A stretch of DNA of 64,000 nt from Pseudoluteimonas sp047602125 (GCA_047602125.1 JASGIB010000001.1:992001-1056000); one strand, 5' to 3'; numbered from the stretch's first letter, positions 1-8,581 are shown. Program-made: numbers and translations. Notes: generated from the letters alone by a model not told the origin.

Positions 1-114
1 GACAGCGACCGCGCCAACCAGCTGGCGCTGGCCCAGGCCACCCTCAATATCAGCTGCACAAACAGCGCGCCCGCATCCGTTTCCGCACCGGCACCCGCTT
101 CCAAGGGCGGATGA
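1..114 (+). CDS. 3' end of an unrecognised protein (partial)
   Basis: An open frame enters from the left edge and ends at TGA 112-114, giving 37 C-terminal residues. The last part is rich in Ala, Pro and Ser, a typical flexible tail. The stop overlaps the next ATG as ATGA, suggesting translational coupling with the DUF4124-like gene. Nothing visible identifies a family. The frame could be chance, but the coupling supports a real gene. Confidence 0.45.
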   Translation, partial: DSDRANQLALAQATLNISCTNSAPASVSAPAPASKGG

Positions 115-395
115 AAACGGCCTGGGCGATCGTCGCCGGGCTCGCGCTTGGCGGCGGCGTGGCGTGGTGGCTATCGCGCGACACCCCGGAACAGGCCGAA
201 GCGAAGCAAAAACGTATCGAACGCGCGGCCGCCAAGCGCGCCGAAGCCGCCCGACCCGTCCTGTATCGCTGGCGCGATGCCGCCGGCACCCTGCACGTCG
301 GCTCGGAACCGCCGCGCGGCCGGGACGCGAAGCATGTCGAGAAAATCGACCTGGAACCGAAACCGGGCATCGAGGTCCACGGCGACCGCGAATGA
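111..395 (+). CDS. DUF4124-like small membrane-anchored protein
   Basis: 94 residues. An N-terminal hydrophobic segment (about residues 4-22) is a membrane anchor or uncleaved signal. A short charged, Ala-rich linker follows, then the segment VLYRWRDAAGTLHVGSEPP (about residues 50-68), which matches the DUF4124 pattern of a Tyr-Arg-Trp core followed by G-x-hydrophobic-H/Y. The molecular role of DUF4124 is unknown; members are periplasmic or membrane-bound in proteobacteria. The ATG overlaps the preceding stop. Function is not inferred. Confidence 0.7.
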   Translation: MKTAWAIVAGLALGGGVAWWLSRDTPEQAEAKQKRIERAAAKRAEAARPVLYRWRDAAGTLHVGSEPPRGRDAKHVEKIDLEPKPGIEVHGDRE

Positions 396-458
396 CCTGC
401 CGGCCACGTCGCGCGCGCATGGCACACTAGCCGGCCCACCCGCGTCCACCGTCGCCGC

Positions 459-2171
459 ATGCGCCTGTCCCGCTTTCACCTGCACACCGAGAAGGAAACC
501 CCCGCCGAGGCGGAGATCGCCAGCCACCAGCTGATGCTGAAGGCCGGCATGCTGCGCAAGCTCGCCGCCGGGCTCTACACCTGGTCGCCGCTGGGCCTGC
601 GCGTGCTGCGCAAGGTCGAGGCCGTGGTCCGCGAGGAAATGGATCGCGCCGGCGCGATCGAAATGATCATGCCCACGATCCAGCCGAAGGAACTGTGGGA
701 CGAAACCGGGCGCTGGGCGAAGTTCGGCCCGCAGCTCCTGAAGATCAGGGATCGCAAGGAACAGGAGTTCTGCTACGCGCCGACCGCGGAGGAAGTGGTC
801 ACCGACTTCGCCCGCCAGGAACTCGCGAGCTACAAGCAGCTGCCGGTCAACTTCTACCAGATCAACACCAAGTTCCGCGACGAGATCCGCCCGCGCTTCG
901 GGGTGATGCGCGCGCGCGAATTCCTGATGAAGGATGCGTACTCGTTCCATGTCGACGACGATTCGCTCGCCGCCGAATACCGCAACATGTACGACACCTA
1001 CGGCCGCATCTTCACCCGGCTCGGGCTGGAGCACCGCGCGGTGTCCGCCGACACCGGCGCGATCGGCGGCAGCGCCTCGCACGAATTCCAGGTGATCGCC
1101 GATTCGGGCGAGGACACGATCCTGTATTCGGACGGTTCCGACTACGCTGCGAACGTGGAGCTGGCCGAAGCCGTTGCGCCCGGCGCGCGCTCCGGCGCGG
1201 GCGAAACGATGCGCAAGGTCGACACGCCGGTGCAGAAGACCTGCGAGGACGTCGCCACCCTGCTCGGCATTCCGCTCGAACGCACGGTGAAGTCGGTCGC
1301 GGTTATCGGCAAGGATGGCGATGGGAACGATGCCTTCGTGCTCGCGCTGGTGCGCGGCGACCACGTGGTCAACGAGATCAAGCTGGCGAAACTGCCGGGC
1401 ATGGCCGAATACCGCCTCGCCACCGAAGCGGAAATCCTCGAACACCTCGGCAGCGAACCCGGCTTCCTCGGTCCGGTCGAGCCGAAGAAGGCCATTCGCG
1501 TCGTCGCCGACCGCAGCGTCGCGGCGATGCATGATTTCGTGGTCGGCGCGAACGCGGCCGGCTTCCACCTCGCCGGCGTGAACTGGGAACGCGACCTGCC
1601 CGAGGCCGAGGTCGCGGACATCCGCAATGCGGTCGCCGGGGATCCTTCGCCCGACGGCAAGGGCACGCTGCGCACCGCTCGCGGCATCGAGGTCGGCCAC
1701 GTGTTCGCGCTCGGCCGCAAGTATTCCGAAGCGATGGATTGCACCGTGCTCGACGCCAGCGGCAGGAAGGTGCATCCGGCGATGGGCTGCTACGGCATCG
1801 GCGTGTCGCGCATCGTCGCCGCCGCGATCGAGCAAAACCACGACGCCAACGGCATCGCATGGCCCGAACCGATGGCGCCATGGCGCGTGGCGATATGCGT
1901 GATCAACCCGAAGGACGATCCGGCGGTGAACGCCGCCGCGGAATCGCTGTATTCGGAACTGAACGCCGCCGGCATCGAAACCGCGCTCGACGACCGCGGC
2001 CTGCGCCCGGGCGCGATGTTCGCCGACATCGAACTGATCGGCATCCCGCACCGCGTGGTGGTCTCGTCGCGCGGGCTGGAAGCGGGCACGTTCGAATATC
2101 GCGCGCGCACCGCTTCCGAATCCGAACAACTCGACCGCGCCGCGTTGCTGAAGCGGCTTGGCGCCGGCTGA
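459..2171 (+). CDS. proS: Prolyl-tRNA synthetase
   Basis: 570 residues, the normal length for the bacterial type with an editing insertion. It charges tRNA-Pro with proline in the cytoplasm. The class II core shows motif 2 as FRDEIRPRFGVMRAREF (about 138-154) and motif 3 as GCYGIGVSRIVAAA (about 443-456). Between them (about 225-405) lies the YbaK-like INS domain that hydrolyses mischarged Ala-tRNA-Pro. The anticodon-binding domain follows, with DDRGLRPGAMFADIE near the end. The start at MRLSRFHLHTEKETPAEAE is the conserved family N-terminus. It stands alone, about 60 bases after the DUF4124-like gene. Confidence 0.97.
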   Translation: MRLSRFHLHTEKETPAEAEIASHQLMLKAGMLRKLAAGLYTWSPLGLRVLRKVEAVVREEMDRAGAIEMIMPTIQPKELWDETGRWAKFGPQLLKIRDRKEQEFCYAPTAEEVVTDFARQELASYKQLPVNFYQINTKFRDEIRPRFGVMRAREFLMKDAYSFHVDDDSLAAEYRNMYDTYGRIFTRLGLEHRAVSADTGAIGGSASHEFQVIADSGEDTILYSDGSDYAANVELAEAVAPGARSGAGETMRKVDTPVQKTCEDVATLLGIPLERTVKSVAVIGKDGDGNDAFVLALVRGDHVVNEIKLAKLPGMAEYRLATEAEILEHLGSEPGFLGPVEPKKAIRVVADRSVAAMHDFVVGANAAGFHLAGVNWERDLPEAEVADIRNAVAGDPSPDGKGTLRTARGIEVGHVFALGRKYSEAMDCTVLDASGRKVHPAMGCYGIGVSRIVAAAIEQNHDANGIAWPEPMAPWRVAICVINPKDDPAVNAAAESLYSELNAAGIETALDDRGLRPGAMFADIELIGIPHRVVVSSRGLEAGTFEYRARTASESEQLDRAALLKRLGAG

Positions 2172-2182
2172 GCGATCCGGCG

Positions 2183-2833
2183 ATGTCGAAACTGCGCGTG
2201 CTCGGCTTCGCGGTCTCGCTCGACGGTTTCGCCGCCGGCCCCGACCAGAGCCTCGACCATCCGCTCGGCGTGCGCGGGCCGGAGCTGATGCAGTGGTTCT
2301 TCCCGACGCACGCGTTCCAGCGCAGGCATGGACTCGACGGCGGCGAAACCGGCATCGACAACGAGATCGCCGAACGCGGTTTCGAGAACATGGGTGCGTG
2401 GATCCTCGGCCGCAACATGTTCGGCCCGGTGCGCGGCCCGTGGCCGGACGATTCCTGGCGCGGCTGGTGGGGCGATGAACCGCCCTACCACGTGCCGACG
2501 TTCGTGCTAACGCACCATGCGCGCGCGCCGCTGGAAATGGCCGGCGGCACCACCTTCCACTTCGTCACCGGCGGTATCCACGAGGCGCTGGAACGCGCGC
2601 GCGAAGCCGCGGGCGAACGCGACGTGCGCCTCGGCGGCGGCGCGGCCATGGTCCGCCAGTACCTGTGCGAGCGGCTCGTCGACGACCTGCACCTCGCCAT
2701 GTCGCCGGTGCTTCTCGGTCGCGGCGAACCGCTGTTCGCCGGACTCGACCTCGACGCGCTCGGCTACGAATGCGAACGCGTGCAGGCCGGCGAGCGCGCG
2801 ACGCACGTGTTCCTGCGCAAGCGCACGGTTTGA
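2183..2833 (+). CDS. Dihydrofolate reductase family protein (RibD C-terminal type)
   Basis: 216 residues, starting 11 bases after the proS stop. The N-terminus, with VSLDGFAAGP, is the first strand and loop of the DHFR/RibD fold. GGGAAMVRQYL (about 152-162) is the NADPH phosphate-binding region and LLGRGEPLF follows. Family members are NAD(P)H-dependent reductases of pteridine- or pyrimidine-like substrates; many are uncharacterised. It lacks the zinc deaminase half of RibD, so it is not the riboflavin enzyme. The substrate cannot be assigned. Confidence 0.85.
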   Translation: MSKLRVLGFAVSLDGFAAGPDQSLDHPLGVRGPELMQWFFPTHAFQRRHGLDGGETGIDNEIAERGFENMGAWILGRNMFGPVRGPWPDDSWRGWWGDEPPYHVPTFVLTHHARAPLEMAGGTTFHFVTGGIHEALERAREAAGERDVRLGGGAAMVRQYLCERLVDDLHLAMSPVLLGRGEPLFAGLDLDALGYECERVQAGERATHVFLRKRTV

Positions 2834-2859
2834 GCGCGCGCGCAGCGCGCACCTATAAT
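2830..2859 (+). promoter_or_regulatory. Sigma70-type promoter for the H-NS-like gene
   Basis: TTGAGC (2830-2835) and a perfect TATAAT (2854-2859) are separated by 18 bases. Transcription would begin near 2866, about 45 bases before the start codon. The -35 box overlaps the stop codon of the upstream reductase gene. It is among the best promoter matches in this GC-rich window. Confidence 0.7.
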
Positions 2860-2912
2860 CGATTCACCGCGGAATGCGCATGCATCCGCGTTTCCCCATG
2901 GAGTGATGCGTG

Positions 2913-3347
2913 ATGTCGATCGATCTCGAAGGCCTGTCCGCGAAACAACTCGAAGCGGTGATCGCACGGGCGAAGAAGCGCAAGGACGCGTTGAGCAAGC
3001 GCAAGCCGATCGCCGCCGTGCGCAAGAAGCTCGTCGCGCTGGCGAAGGCCGACGGTTACACCATCGCCGAACTGTTCGGCGAGGATGCGCACGCGAACGC
3101 CGACCTCGCGCCGGCCGCCAGGCGCGCGCGCAAGTCGACCAAGGGCCGCGTGCTCGGCAAGGTCGCGCCCAAGTACCGAAACCCCGAGAATCCCAAGGAA
3201 ACGTGGTCCGGCCGCGGCATGCAGCCGCGCTGGCTGGCCGAACAAGTGAAGCGCGGGAAATCCGCCGCCGATTTCCTGATCAGCGCGAAGCCGACGCCGA
3301 AGGCGCAGGTGGCGGGCCGCCGCGTAGTCAAGGCCGCAGACGCCTGA
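2913..3347 (+). CDS. H-NS family nucleoid-associated protein
   Basis: 144 residues. A basic, helical N-terminal region (about 8-60) would form the oligomerisation coil, followed by a Lys/Arg-rich linker. The C-terminal DNA-binding segment contains PKYRNPENPKETWSGRG (about 92-108), the H-NS/StpA/BvH-type core that inserts into the minor groove of AT-rich DNA. Expected role: silencing of AT-rich, often acquired, genes. ATG 2913 is preceded by GGAG at 2900-2903; an in-frame GTG at 2910 is a possible alternative. It has its own strong promoter and converges on the ThrE-type gene. Confidence 0.9.
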   Translation: MSIDLEGLSAKQLEAVIARAKKRKDALSKRKPIAAVRKKLVALAKADGYTIAELFGEDAHANADLAPAARRARKSTKGRVLGKVAPKYRNPENPKETWSGRGMQPRWLAEQVKRGKSAADFLISAKPTPKAQVAGRRVVKAADA

Positions 3348-3356
3348 AGTCGCGTT

Positions 3357-4601
3357 TCAGAGGTTGCGTCGCGTCGGCAGCAGCAGGTTGCCGAACAGCA
3401 GTCCCGCGACCAGCGCGAGCAGGATGTTGATCACGCCCAGCGTCGCCGCCTGGCCAACGCCCACGTCCTGCTGCTGCACGAGGTCGAGCATGCCGCGCAG
3501 GCTGGCGCTGCCGGGCACCAGCACGATGATGCCCGGCAAGCGCACCAGCGCGCCCGGGCGTCGCACCCAGCGCGCGTAGCCGTTTCCGGCGGCGGTCATC
3601 GCCAGCGCGGACAGGAAGATGCCGACTTCCCCGCCCCAGGCGTCGCTCGCGAACTTCGAGACCGCGTACGCCAGCACCACCGAGGCCATCACCAGCGGGT
3701 AATCGCCCTTGCGCGCGCGGAACAGCACCGCCAGCGCGTAGGCGACCACCAGCAACGACGCCCAGCCCAGCCATTCGGGCTGCGGCCGCAGCGCGCGCAC
3801 CTGCGGTTGCACGCCGAGCAGGTTGGCGACGGTCAGCGCGATCATCGTGCCCACCGCGAGCTTCATCACCGTGGCGAGCGCGCCGGCGAAGCGCGCGGTA
3901 CCGGACACCAGGTGCTGGCTGGTGAGTTCGTTCACCGCGTTGGTCAGCGACATGCCGGGCAGCAGCACGATCAGCGACACGATGATCACGGTATTGAGGT
4001 TGAGCGGGGCGATGAAACCCGCGACCAGCACCGCCACCGTGCCGGCGATCAGCCCCGCGATGGCGTCCGCGGCCTCGCGCAGTTGCGGGCGCAACCCGGT
4101 GAAGGGTTGCAGCAAGCCGATCAGCAGCCCGGTGATGCCGGCGGTGGCGATGTCGAGCCACGGCAGGCGCAGCAGCCCGGCGAAACCCGCGGCGGCAAGG
4201 CCGAAGCCCAGCACCTGCATCGCAAGGGCGCGAAACCTCGGCGGGTAATCCAGCTGGCGCAGCGCGGCGTGGCCGGTGGCGACGTCCATGCGCCCGGCCA
4301 TCACCTCCTCGGCGATGTGGTCGGCCTTGCACAGCTTGGTCAGGTCGTTCTCGCCGGGTTCGAGCCGGATCACGCGGGTGGTGTCGGATTCGCCCGCGGG
4401 ACGCGCCGGATCGCTGAACGACAGGATGATCCCGGTCGGGTTCGACCACGGTTCGCAGTCCAGCCCGAGTTTCTGCGCGACGGCGTCGACCGCGCCCTCG
4501 AGGCGCTGCGCGGTGGTGCCATAGCTGTGCAGGCGCCCGGCCAGTTCGACCACGAAGGCGATGCGCGCGGCGTAATCGGCGTTGTACGGGTTCATGGACA
4601 T
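3357..4601 (-). CDS. Threonine/serine exporter (ThrE) family membrane protein
   Basis: 414 residues. The soluble N-terminal part (about 1-125) and first membrane block form a ThrE/DUF1212 domain. After about residue 285 a second set of helices resembles DUF3815/ThrE_2. About ten hydrophobic segments are visible. The family exports small amino acids such as threonine and serine across the inner membrane; the substrate here is inferred from family only. ATG 4601 is chosen, with 4595 possible. Neither has a clear ribosome binding site. It is divergent from the mla operon with only about 70 bases between starts. Confidence 0.85.
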   Translation of the reverse strand: MSMNPYNADYAARIAFVVELAGRLHSYGTTAQRLEGAVDAVAQKLGLDCEPWSNPTGIILSFSDPARPAGESDTTRVIRLEPGENDLTKLCKADHIAEEVMAGRMDVATGHAALRQLDYPPRFRALAMQVLGFGLAAAGFAGLLRLPWLDIATAGITGLLIGLLQPFTGLRPQLREAADAIAGLIAGTVAVLVAGFIAPLNLNTVIIVSLIVLLPGMSLTNAVNELTSQHLVSGTARFAGALATVMKLAVGTMIALTVANLLGVQPQVRALRPQPEWLGWASLLVVAYALAVLFRARKGDYPLVMASVVLAYAVSKFASDAWGGEVGIFLSALAMTAAGNGYARWVRRPGALVRLPGIIVLVPGSASLRGMLDLVQQQDVGVGQAATLGVINILLALVAGLLFGNLLLPTRRNL

Positions 4602-4674
4602 GCGCGGGAAGCATCGCATGGCCGCGCCCGGCCTTCACCCCGGCGGGCGTGGTTTGCGTAAGCTTGGCCCCGCC

Positions 4675-5796
4675 ATGAACGCGAGCGCCAGCCGCCAGCC
4701 ACCGAGCGCCGAAACCGACCCGCAGCGACCCGGCGTCTGGCGCCTGCGCGGGCGCTGGACGCTGGCCAACGCCAATGCGATCGGCGAGTTGCTGCGCGAC
4801 GCGCCCGACGGCCTGGCCATAATCGACGCACGCGAGGTCGAGCGCCTCGACACCCTCGGCGTGCTGCAGCTGATGCGCTTCGCCGGCCGTCGCGACATCG
4901 ATTTCTCCGCGTTCGAATTCGACCCCGCGCACCAGCACCTGGTGGGGGCGATCGAGGACGTCGGCGACGACCGCCCGCGCAGGAAGCGCGACTACGGCTT
5001 CCAGGCCGCGCTCGGCCGCCTCGGCTTCGCCGTGGTCGACAACGCCAGCGAGATCGTCGCCCTGATCAGCTTCCTCGGCGAGAACCTGGTCAAGCTGCTG
5101 CGCCTGGTGAAGCAACCGTGGCGGTTCAAGCCGACCGCGACCGTGTCGCAGATGGAGCAGGTCGGACTGGACGCGGTGCCGCTGGTGCTGCTGCTGTCCT
5201 ACCTCGTCGGCGCGGTCATCGCCTTCCTCGGCGCGAACATCCTCGCCGACTTCGGCGCGACCATCTACGTGGTCGAGCTGGTGAGCATCGCGTTCCTGCG
5301 CGAATTCGGCGTGCTGCTGACCGCGATCATCCTCGCCGGCCGCACCGCCAGCGCGTTCACCGCGCAGATCGGCGCGATGGTCAGCCGCGAGGAAGTGGAC
5401 GCGATGCGCACGCTCGGCCTCGACCCGGTCGACGTGCTGGTGCTGCCGCGGCTGATTGCGCTGCTGGTGATGCTGCCCCTGCTCAGCTTCCTCGCCGACA
5501 TCGCCGGCCTCGCCGGCGGCGTGTCGGTCGGCGCGTTCAGCCTCGACATTCCGCCGCAGGCCTACCTCGCGCGCATGCAGGACACCTTCGAGATGCGGCA
5601 TTTCCTCGTCGGCCTGTCCAAGGCACCCATCTTCGCAATGCTGATTGCGCTGATCGGCTGCCTCGAGGGCCTGCAGGTGCAGGGCACCGCGCAGTCGGTC
5701 GGCGAACGCACGACCTCGAGCGTGGTGCAGTCGATTTCGCTGGTGATCGTGATCGACGCGCTCGCGGCGATCTGGTTCATGCAGATGGGTTGGTGA
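4675..5796 (+). CDS. mlaE: MlaE-type lipid ABC transporter permease with fused STAS domain
   Basis: 373 residues. Residues about 15-100 look like a STAS/MlaB domain (GRWTLANANAIGELL, then LDTLGVLQLMRF). The rest is the MlaE permease, with about five membrane segments and the conserved EFGVLLTAIILAGRTASAF and MRTLGLDPVDVLVLPR regions. It forms the membrane core of an MCE lipid transporter with MlaF and MlaD. In E. coli MlaB is a separate protein; here it is fused to the permease. ATG 4675 is chosen because upstream in-frame codons run back into the divergent gene. Confidence 0.92.
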   Translation: MNASASRQPPSAETDPQRPGVWRLRGRWTLANANAIGELLRDAPDGLAIIDAREVERLDTLGVLQLMRFAGRRDIDFSAFEFDPAHQHLVGAIEDVGDDRPRRKRDYGFQAALGRLGFAVVDNASEIVALISFLGENLVKLLRLVKQPWRFKPTATVSQMEQVGLDAVPLVLLLSYLVGAVIAFLGANILADFGATIYVVELVSIAFLREFGVLLTAIILAGRTASAFTAQIGAMVSREEVDAMRTLGLDPVDVLVLPRLIALLVMLPLLSFLADIAGLAGGVSVGAFSLDIPPQAYLARMQDTFEMRHFLVGLSKAPIFAMLIALIGCLEGLQVQGTAQSVGERTTSSVVQSISLVIVIDALAAIWFMQMGW

Positions 5797-5797
5797 G

Positions 5798-6646
5798 ATG
5801 GAACAACGCGACGCCACCGACAGCGGACCCGCCTTGCCGCGCGAAGGCGAGCCCATCATCCGCGTGCGCGGGCTGACCAACCGCTTCGGCGAACAGGTCG
5901 TGCACGAGGGCCTCGACCTCGACGTGCGCCGCGGCGAGATCCTCGGCGTGGTCGGCGGCTCGGGCACCGGCAAGTCGGTGCTGATGCGATCCGTCCTCGG
6001 CCTGCGCCGGCCCGATGCCGGCGAGCTCGAGGTGCTGGGCGTGGACGCGCTGTCCGAGGATCCGGACGACCGCCGCCACATCGAACGCCGCACCGGGGTC
6101 CTGTTCCAGGACGGCGCGCTGTTCTCCTCGCTGACCGTGGGCGAGAACGTGCAGGTGCCGTTGAAGGAACACTACAGCGACCTGCCCGATTCGCTGCGCT
6201 ACGAACTGTCGCTGCTGAAGGTGAAGCTGTCGGGCCTGCCGGCCGACGCGCTGAACAAGCTGCCGGCGCAACTCTCCGGCGGCATGCGCAAGCGCGCGGG
6301 GCTGGCGCGCGCGCTGGCGCTGGATCCGCCGTTACTGTTCCTCGACGAGCCGACCGCGGGACTCGATCCGATCGGCGCGGCCGCGTTCGACGAATTGATC
6401 CAGACCCTGCAGAAGGCGCTGGGCCTGACCGTGTTCCTCATCACCCACGACCTCGACACCCTGTACCGCATCTGCGACCGGGTCGCGGTGCTGGCCGACC
6501 GCAAGGTGGTGGTGAACGCCCCGCTGGCGGAGGTCGAACGCCTCGATCACCCGTGGGTGCAAGAATACTTCCACGGCCCGCGCGCCCGCGCCGCGCAGGC
6601 TGCCCGCGACGTCAACGCGTTGCGTGCCCAACCACAGGCCACATGA
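5798..6646 (+). CDS. mlaF: MlaF-type lipid ABC transporter ATPase
   Basis: 282 residues. Walker A is GGSGTGKSV (about 50-58), the signature is LSGGMRKRAGLARAL, and Walker B is LLFLDEPTAGLDP, followed by the H-loop ITHDLDTL. The sequence GGMRKR in the signature is typical of MlaF/Mkl ATPases. It powers phospholipid movement between the membranes through MlaE and MlaD. The ATG lies one base after the mlaE stop, so the two are translated together. The N-terminal 20 residues are a variable extension. Confidence 0.95.
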   Translation: MEQRDATDSGPALPREGEPIIRVRGLTNRFGEQVVHEGLDLDVRRGEILGVVGGSGTGKSVLMRSVLGLRRPDAGELEVLGVDALSEDPDDRRHIERRTGVLFQDGALFSSLTVGENVQVPLKEHYSDLPDSLRYELSLLKVKLSGLPADALNKLPAQLSGGMRKRAGLARALALDPPLLFLDEPTAGLDPIGAAAFDELIQTLQKALGLTVFLITHDLDTLYRICDRVAVLADRKVVVNAPLAEVERLDHPWVQEYFHGPRARAAQAARDVNALRAQPQAT

Positions 6647-6649
6647 CGC

Positions 6650-7564
6650 ATGGAAACCAGAGCCAACTACGTGTTGATCGGCGCCTTCACCATCGCGGTG
6701 GCGGTGTTCGGCCTGCTGTTCGCGCTGTGGGCCGCGAAGTATTCCTCCGACCGCAGCTGGCAGGAATACGAAGTGATCTTCAACGAACCGGTGACCGGGC
6801 TCACCGAAGGCGGATCGGTGCAGTACAACGGCATCGCGGTCGGCACCGTGCAGCAACTCACGCTGTCGCCGCAGGATCCGCGCCGGGTCGAGGCCCTGCT
6901 CAAGATCGGCGCCGAAGTTCCGGTCAAGGTCGACACCCGCGCCAAGCTCTCGCAGCAGGGCATCACCGGCAGCCCGTTCATCCAGCTCACCGGCGGCAGC
7001 CCGAGCGCGGCGCGCCTGCTGCCGCGCGACAGCGACGACATCCCGGTGATCCAGACCGAACCCTCGGCGCTGCAGAACATCGCCGACACCGCGAACCGCC
7101 TGGTGGAACGCCTCGACAAGGTGCTGAGCGAGGAGAACGTCAACCACATCAACCAGACGCTGGCCAACCTCGACAACATGACCGCGGCCATTGGCGGGCA
7201 GAAGGAAGACGTGCGCGCGCTGGTGCTGAACCTGCGCCAGGCCACCGAGCAGCTGAACACCACGCTCGCCACCACCAACCATGCGGTCGGCAACATCGAC
7301 CGCGACCTGCCGCAGGTGCTGGCGAAACTCGATTCGACCCTGACCAAGCTCGACGCCGCGGCCGGCAACGCCAACCAGATCCTCGGCGAGAACCGCGCGG
7401 CCATCAACAGCTTCGCCAACGACGGCCTGTCGCAACTCGGGCCGACGCTGTCCGACCTGCGTTCGCTGGTACGCGACCTGCGCCGCATCAGCGACCGCCT
7501 CGACCAGAGCCCGGCGCGCTTCATCCTCGGCCGCGACGCACCCAAGGAGTTCGAGCCCAAATGA
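6650..7564 (+). CDS. mlaD: MlaD-type MCE domain protein
   Basis: 304 residues. A single N-terminal transmembrane helix (about 7-27) is followed by one MCE domain (about 38-115, with NEPVTGLTEGGSVQYNGIAVG). The long periplasmic helical tail is Asn/Leu-rich (about 150-290). MCE proteins form hexameric rings that carry lipid across the periplasm. The tail is longer than that of E. coli MlaD (about 183 residues) and resembles MCE proteins that act with a PqiC-like lipoprotein. It starts three bases after mlaF. Confidence 0.93.
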   Translation: METRANYVLIGAFTIAVAVFGLLFALWAAKYSSDRSWQEYEVIFNEPVTGLTEGGSVQYNGIAVGTVQQLTLSPQDPRRVEALLKIGAEVPVKVDTRAKLSQQGITGSPFIQLTGGSPSAARLLPRDSDDIPVIQTEPSALQNIADTANRLVERLDKVLSEENVNHINQTLANLDNMTAAIGGQKEDVRALVLNLRQATEQLNTTLATTNHAVGNIDRDLPQVLAKLDSTLTKLDAAAGNANQILGENRAAINSFANDGLSQLGPTLSDLRSLVRDLRRISDRLDQSPARFILGRDAPKEFEPK

Positions 7565-8199
7565 CGACGCGACATCGCCTTGCGTTCTCCCTCCTGCTGC
7601 TGCCCGCGCTCGCCGGCTGTTCCATCCTCGGCGGCAAGCAGAAGGAACCTTCCACCCTGTACGCGCCCGATCCGCGCGTGCAGGTCGATCCGTCGTGGCC
7701 GAACGTGGATTGGCAGCTGTCGATCAGCCGGCCCGATGCGGCGCGCATGGTCGATACGCTGCGAATCACCGTGCGCCCCTCTCCCGAGGAGTTGCAGGTG
7801 TACAAGGGCGCGTCGTGGGCGAAGTCGCCCTCGGAGATGGTCGAGGATTCGGTGCTGCGCGCGCTGGAGGATTCGGGGAAGATCCCCGCGGTCGCGCGCC
7901 AGGGCAGCGGCATCGCCGCCGACTACAAGCTGGTGATGGACCTGCGCCGTTTCGAATCGGATTACGCCGGCGGCGCGGCGCCGAGCGCGACCATCGAGGT
8001 GAACGCCAAGCTGCTGCACAGCGCCGGCCCGGACGTGGTCGCTTCGCGCACTTTCGTGCAATCGGTGCCGGCGGCTTCCACCGCGGTGCCGGACGTGGTC
8101 GATGCGTTCTCACGCGGCCTCGGCCAGGTCGCGCACGACATCGCGGGATGGACGCTCACGACTGGCGACATGCACCAGCGGACGGCGCATAAGAAGTAA
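7561..8199 (+). CDS. PqiC-like ABC-transport auxiliary lipoprotein
   Basis: 212 residues. The signal peptide ends in a lipobox, LAGC (Cys about 20), so it is a lipoprotein. The body matches the ABC_trans_aux/PqiC fold, with a conserved beginning about STLYAPDPRVQVDPSWP and SPSEMVEDSVLRALEDSG in the middle. PqiC is an outer-membrane lipoprotein that docks its partner MCE protein. The ATG overlaps the mlaD stop as ATGA, which places it in the same operon. No mlaC or mlaA is present here. Confidence 0.87.
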   Translation: MTTRHRLAFSLLLLPALAGCSILGGKQKEPSTLYAPDPRVQVDPSWPNVDWQLSISRPDAARMVDTLRITVRPSPEELQVYKGASWAKSPSEMVEDSVLRALEDSGKIPAVARQGSGIAADYKLVMDLRRFESDYAGGAAPSATIEVNAKLLHSAGPDVVASRTFVQSVPAASTAVPDVVDAFSRGLGQVAHDIAGWTLTTGDMHQRTAHKK

Positions 8200-8209
8200 T
8201 CGGTGCCCT

Positions 8210-8467
8210 ATGATCCTCGACATCCTCTTTGAATTTCTGTCTTCGACACTTTCATTACCGGAGCGCGTTGGAGCGACCCTGGTTTCGATATTGATGTTCG
8301 TTTGTGGCACTGCATTTCTGGCAATCGCCGTTCTGTTAGCAGTAAACGTACCTTCAATTCAAGCAGCGGCCGTTCTTTTGTGCATTTTTCTGCTGCTGTC
8401 GCTCGTCTCGTATTGGTTCATGTATCGCGCAATAATCGAGTTGCGCAGAACTAAAGGACAGGCTTGA
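8210..8467 (+). CDS. Small hypothetical membrane protein
   Basis: 85 residues with two strong hydrophobic segments (about 20-45 and 50-70) and a short basic C-terminus ending RRTKGQA. Base composition is visibly poorer in GC than its neighbours, with many TTT, ATT and TTG codons, suggesting recent acquisition or weak selection. It follows the MCE operon by ten bases and may be co-transcribed. No family is recognised and no function is inferred. Confidence 0.6.
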   Translation: MILDILFEFLSSTLSLPERVGATLVSILMFVCGTAFLAIAVLLAVNVPSIQAAAVLLCIFLLLSLVSYWFMYRAIIELRRTKGQA

Positions 8468-8510
8468 TAGTCCATTCAAGCCGGCACGGCTTCGTGACCG
8501 CGATTGATTT

Positions 8511-8581
8511 GTAGGAGCGCTCTCGAGCGCGACTTCCATCTGCAAACCGCGTGCCGGTCGCGCCCTGAAGGGCGCTCCTAC
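8511..8581. repeat. Inverted pair of GTAG-type REP palindromes
   Basis: Two copies of a GTAGGAGCGC-tagged unit face each other (8511-8520 and, reversed, 8572-8581). Each contains its own hairpin: GCGCTC TC GAGCGC at 8517-8530 and GCGCCC TGAA GGGCGC at 8560-8575. A GTAG tetranucleotide followed by a palindrome is the hallmark of REPs handled by REP-associated tyrosine transposases. The right-hand unit supplies the TAG stop of alkB (8578-8580 on the minus strand). The structure may also act as a convergent terminator. Confidence 0.8.

Noticed and set aside
171..2129. 652-codon open frame on the minus strand opposite proS
   Set aside because: It mirrors the proS codons in GC-rich DNA, is rich in Arg, Gly, His and Ala in a repetitive way, and shows no protein family pattern. 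Similar long antisense frames occur opposite most genes here, including 3328-6093, 13452-14936 and 55389-58280.
4582..4674. Upstream start for the MlaE fusion
   Set aside because: The extra 31 residues overlap the divergent ThrE gene start, are basic and unlike MlaB or MlaE, and the ATG at 4675 begins a natural N-terminus.
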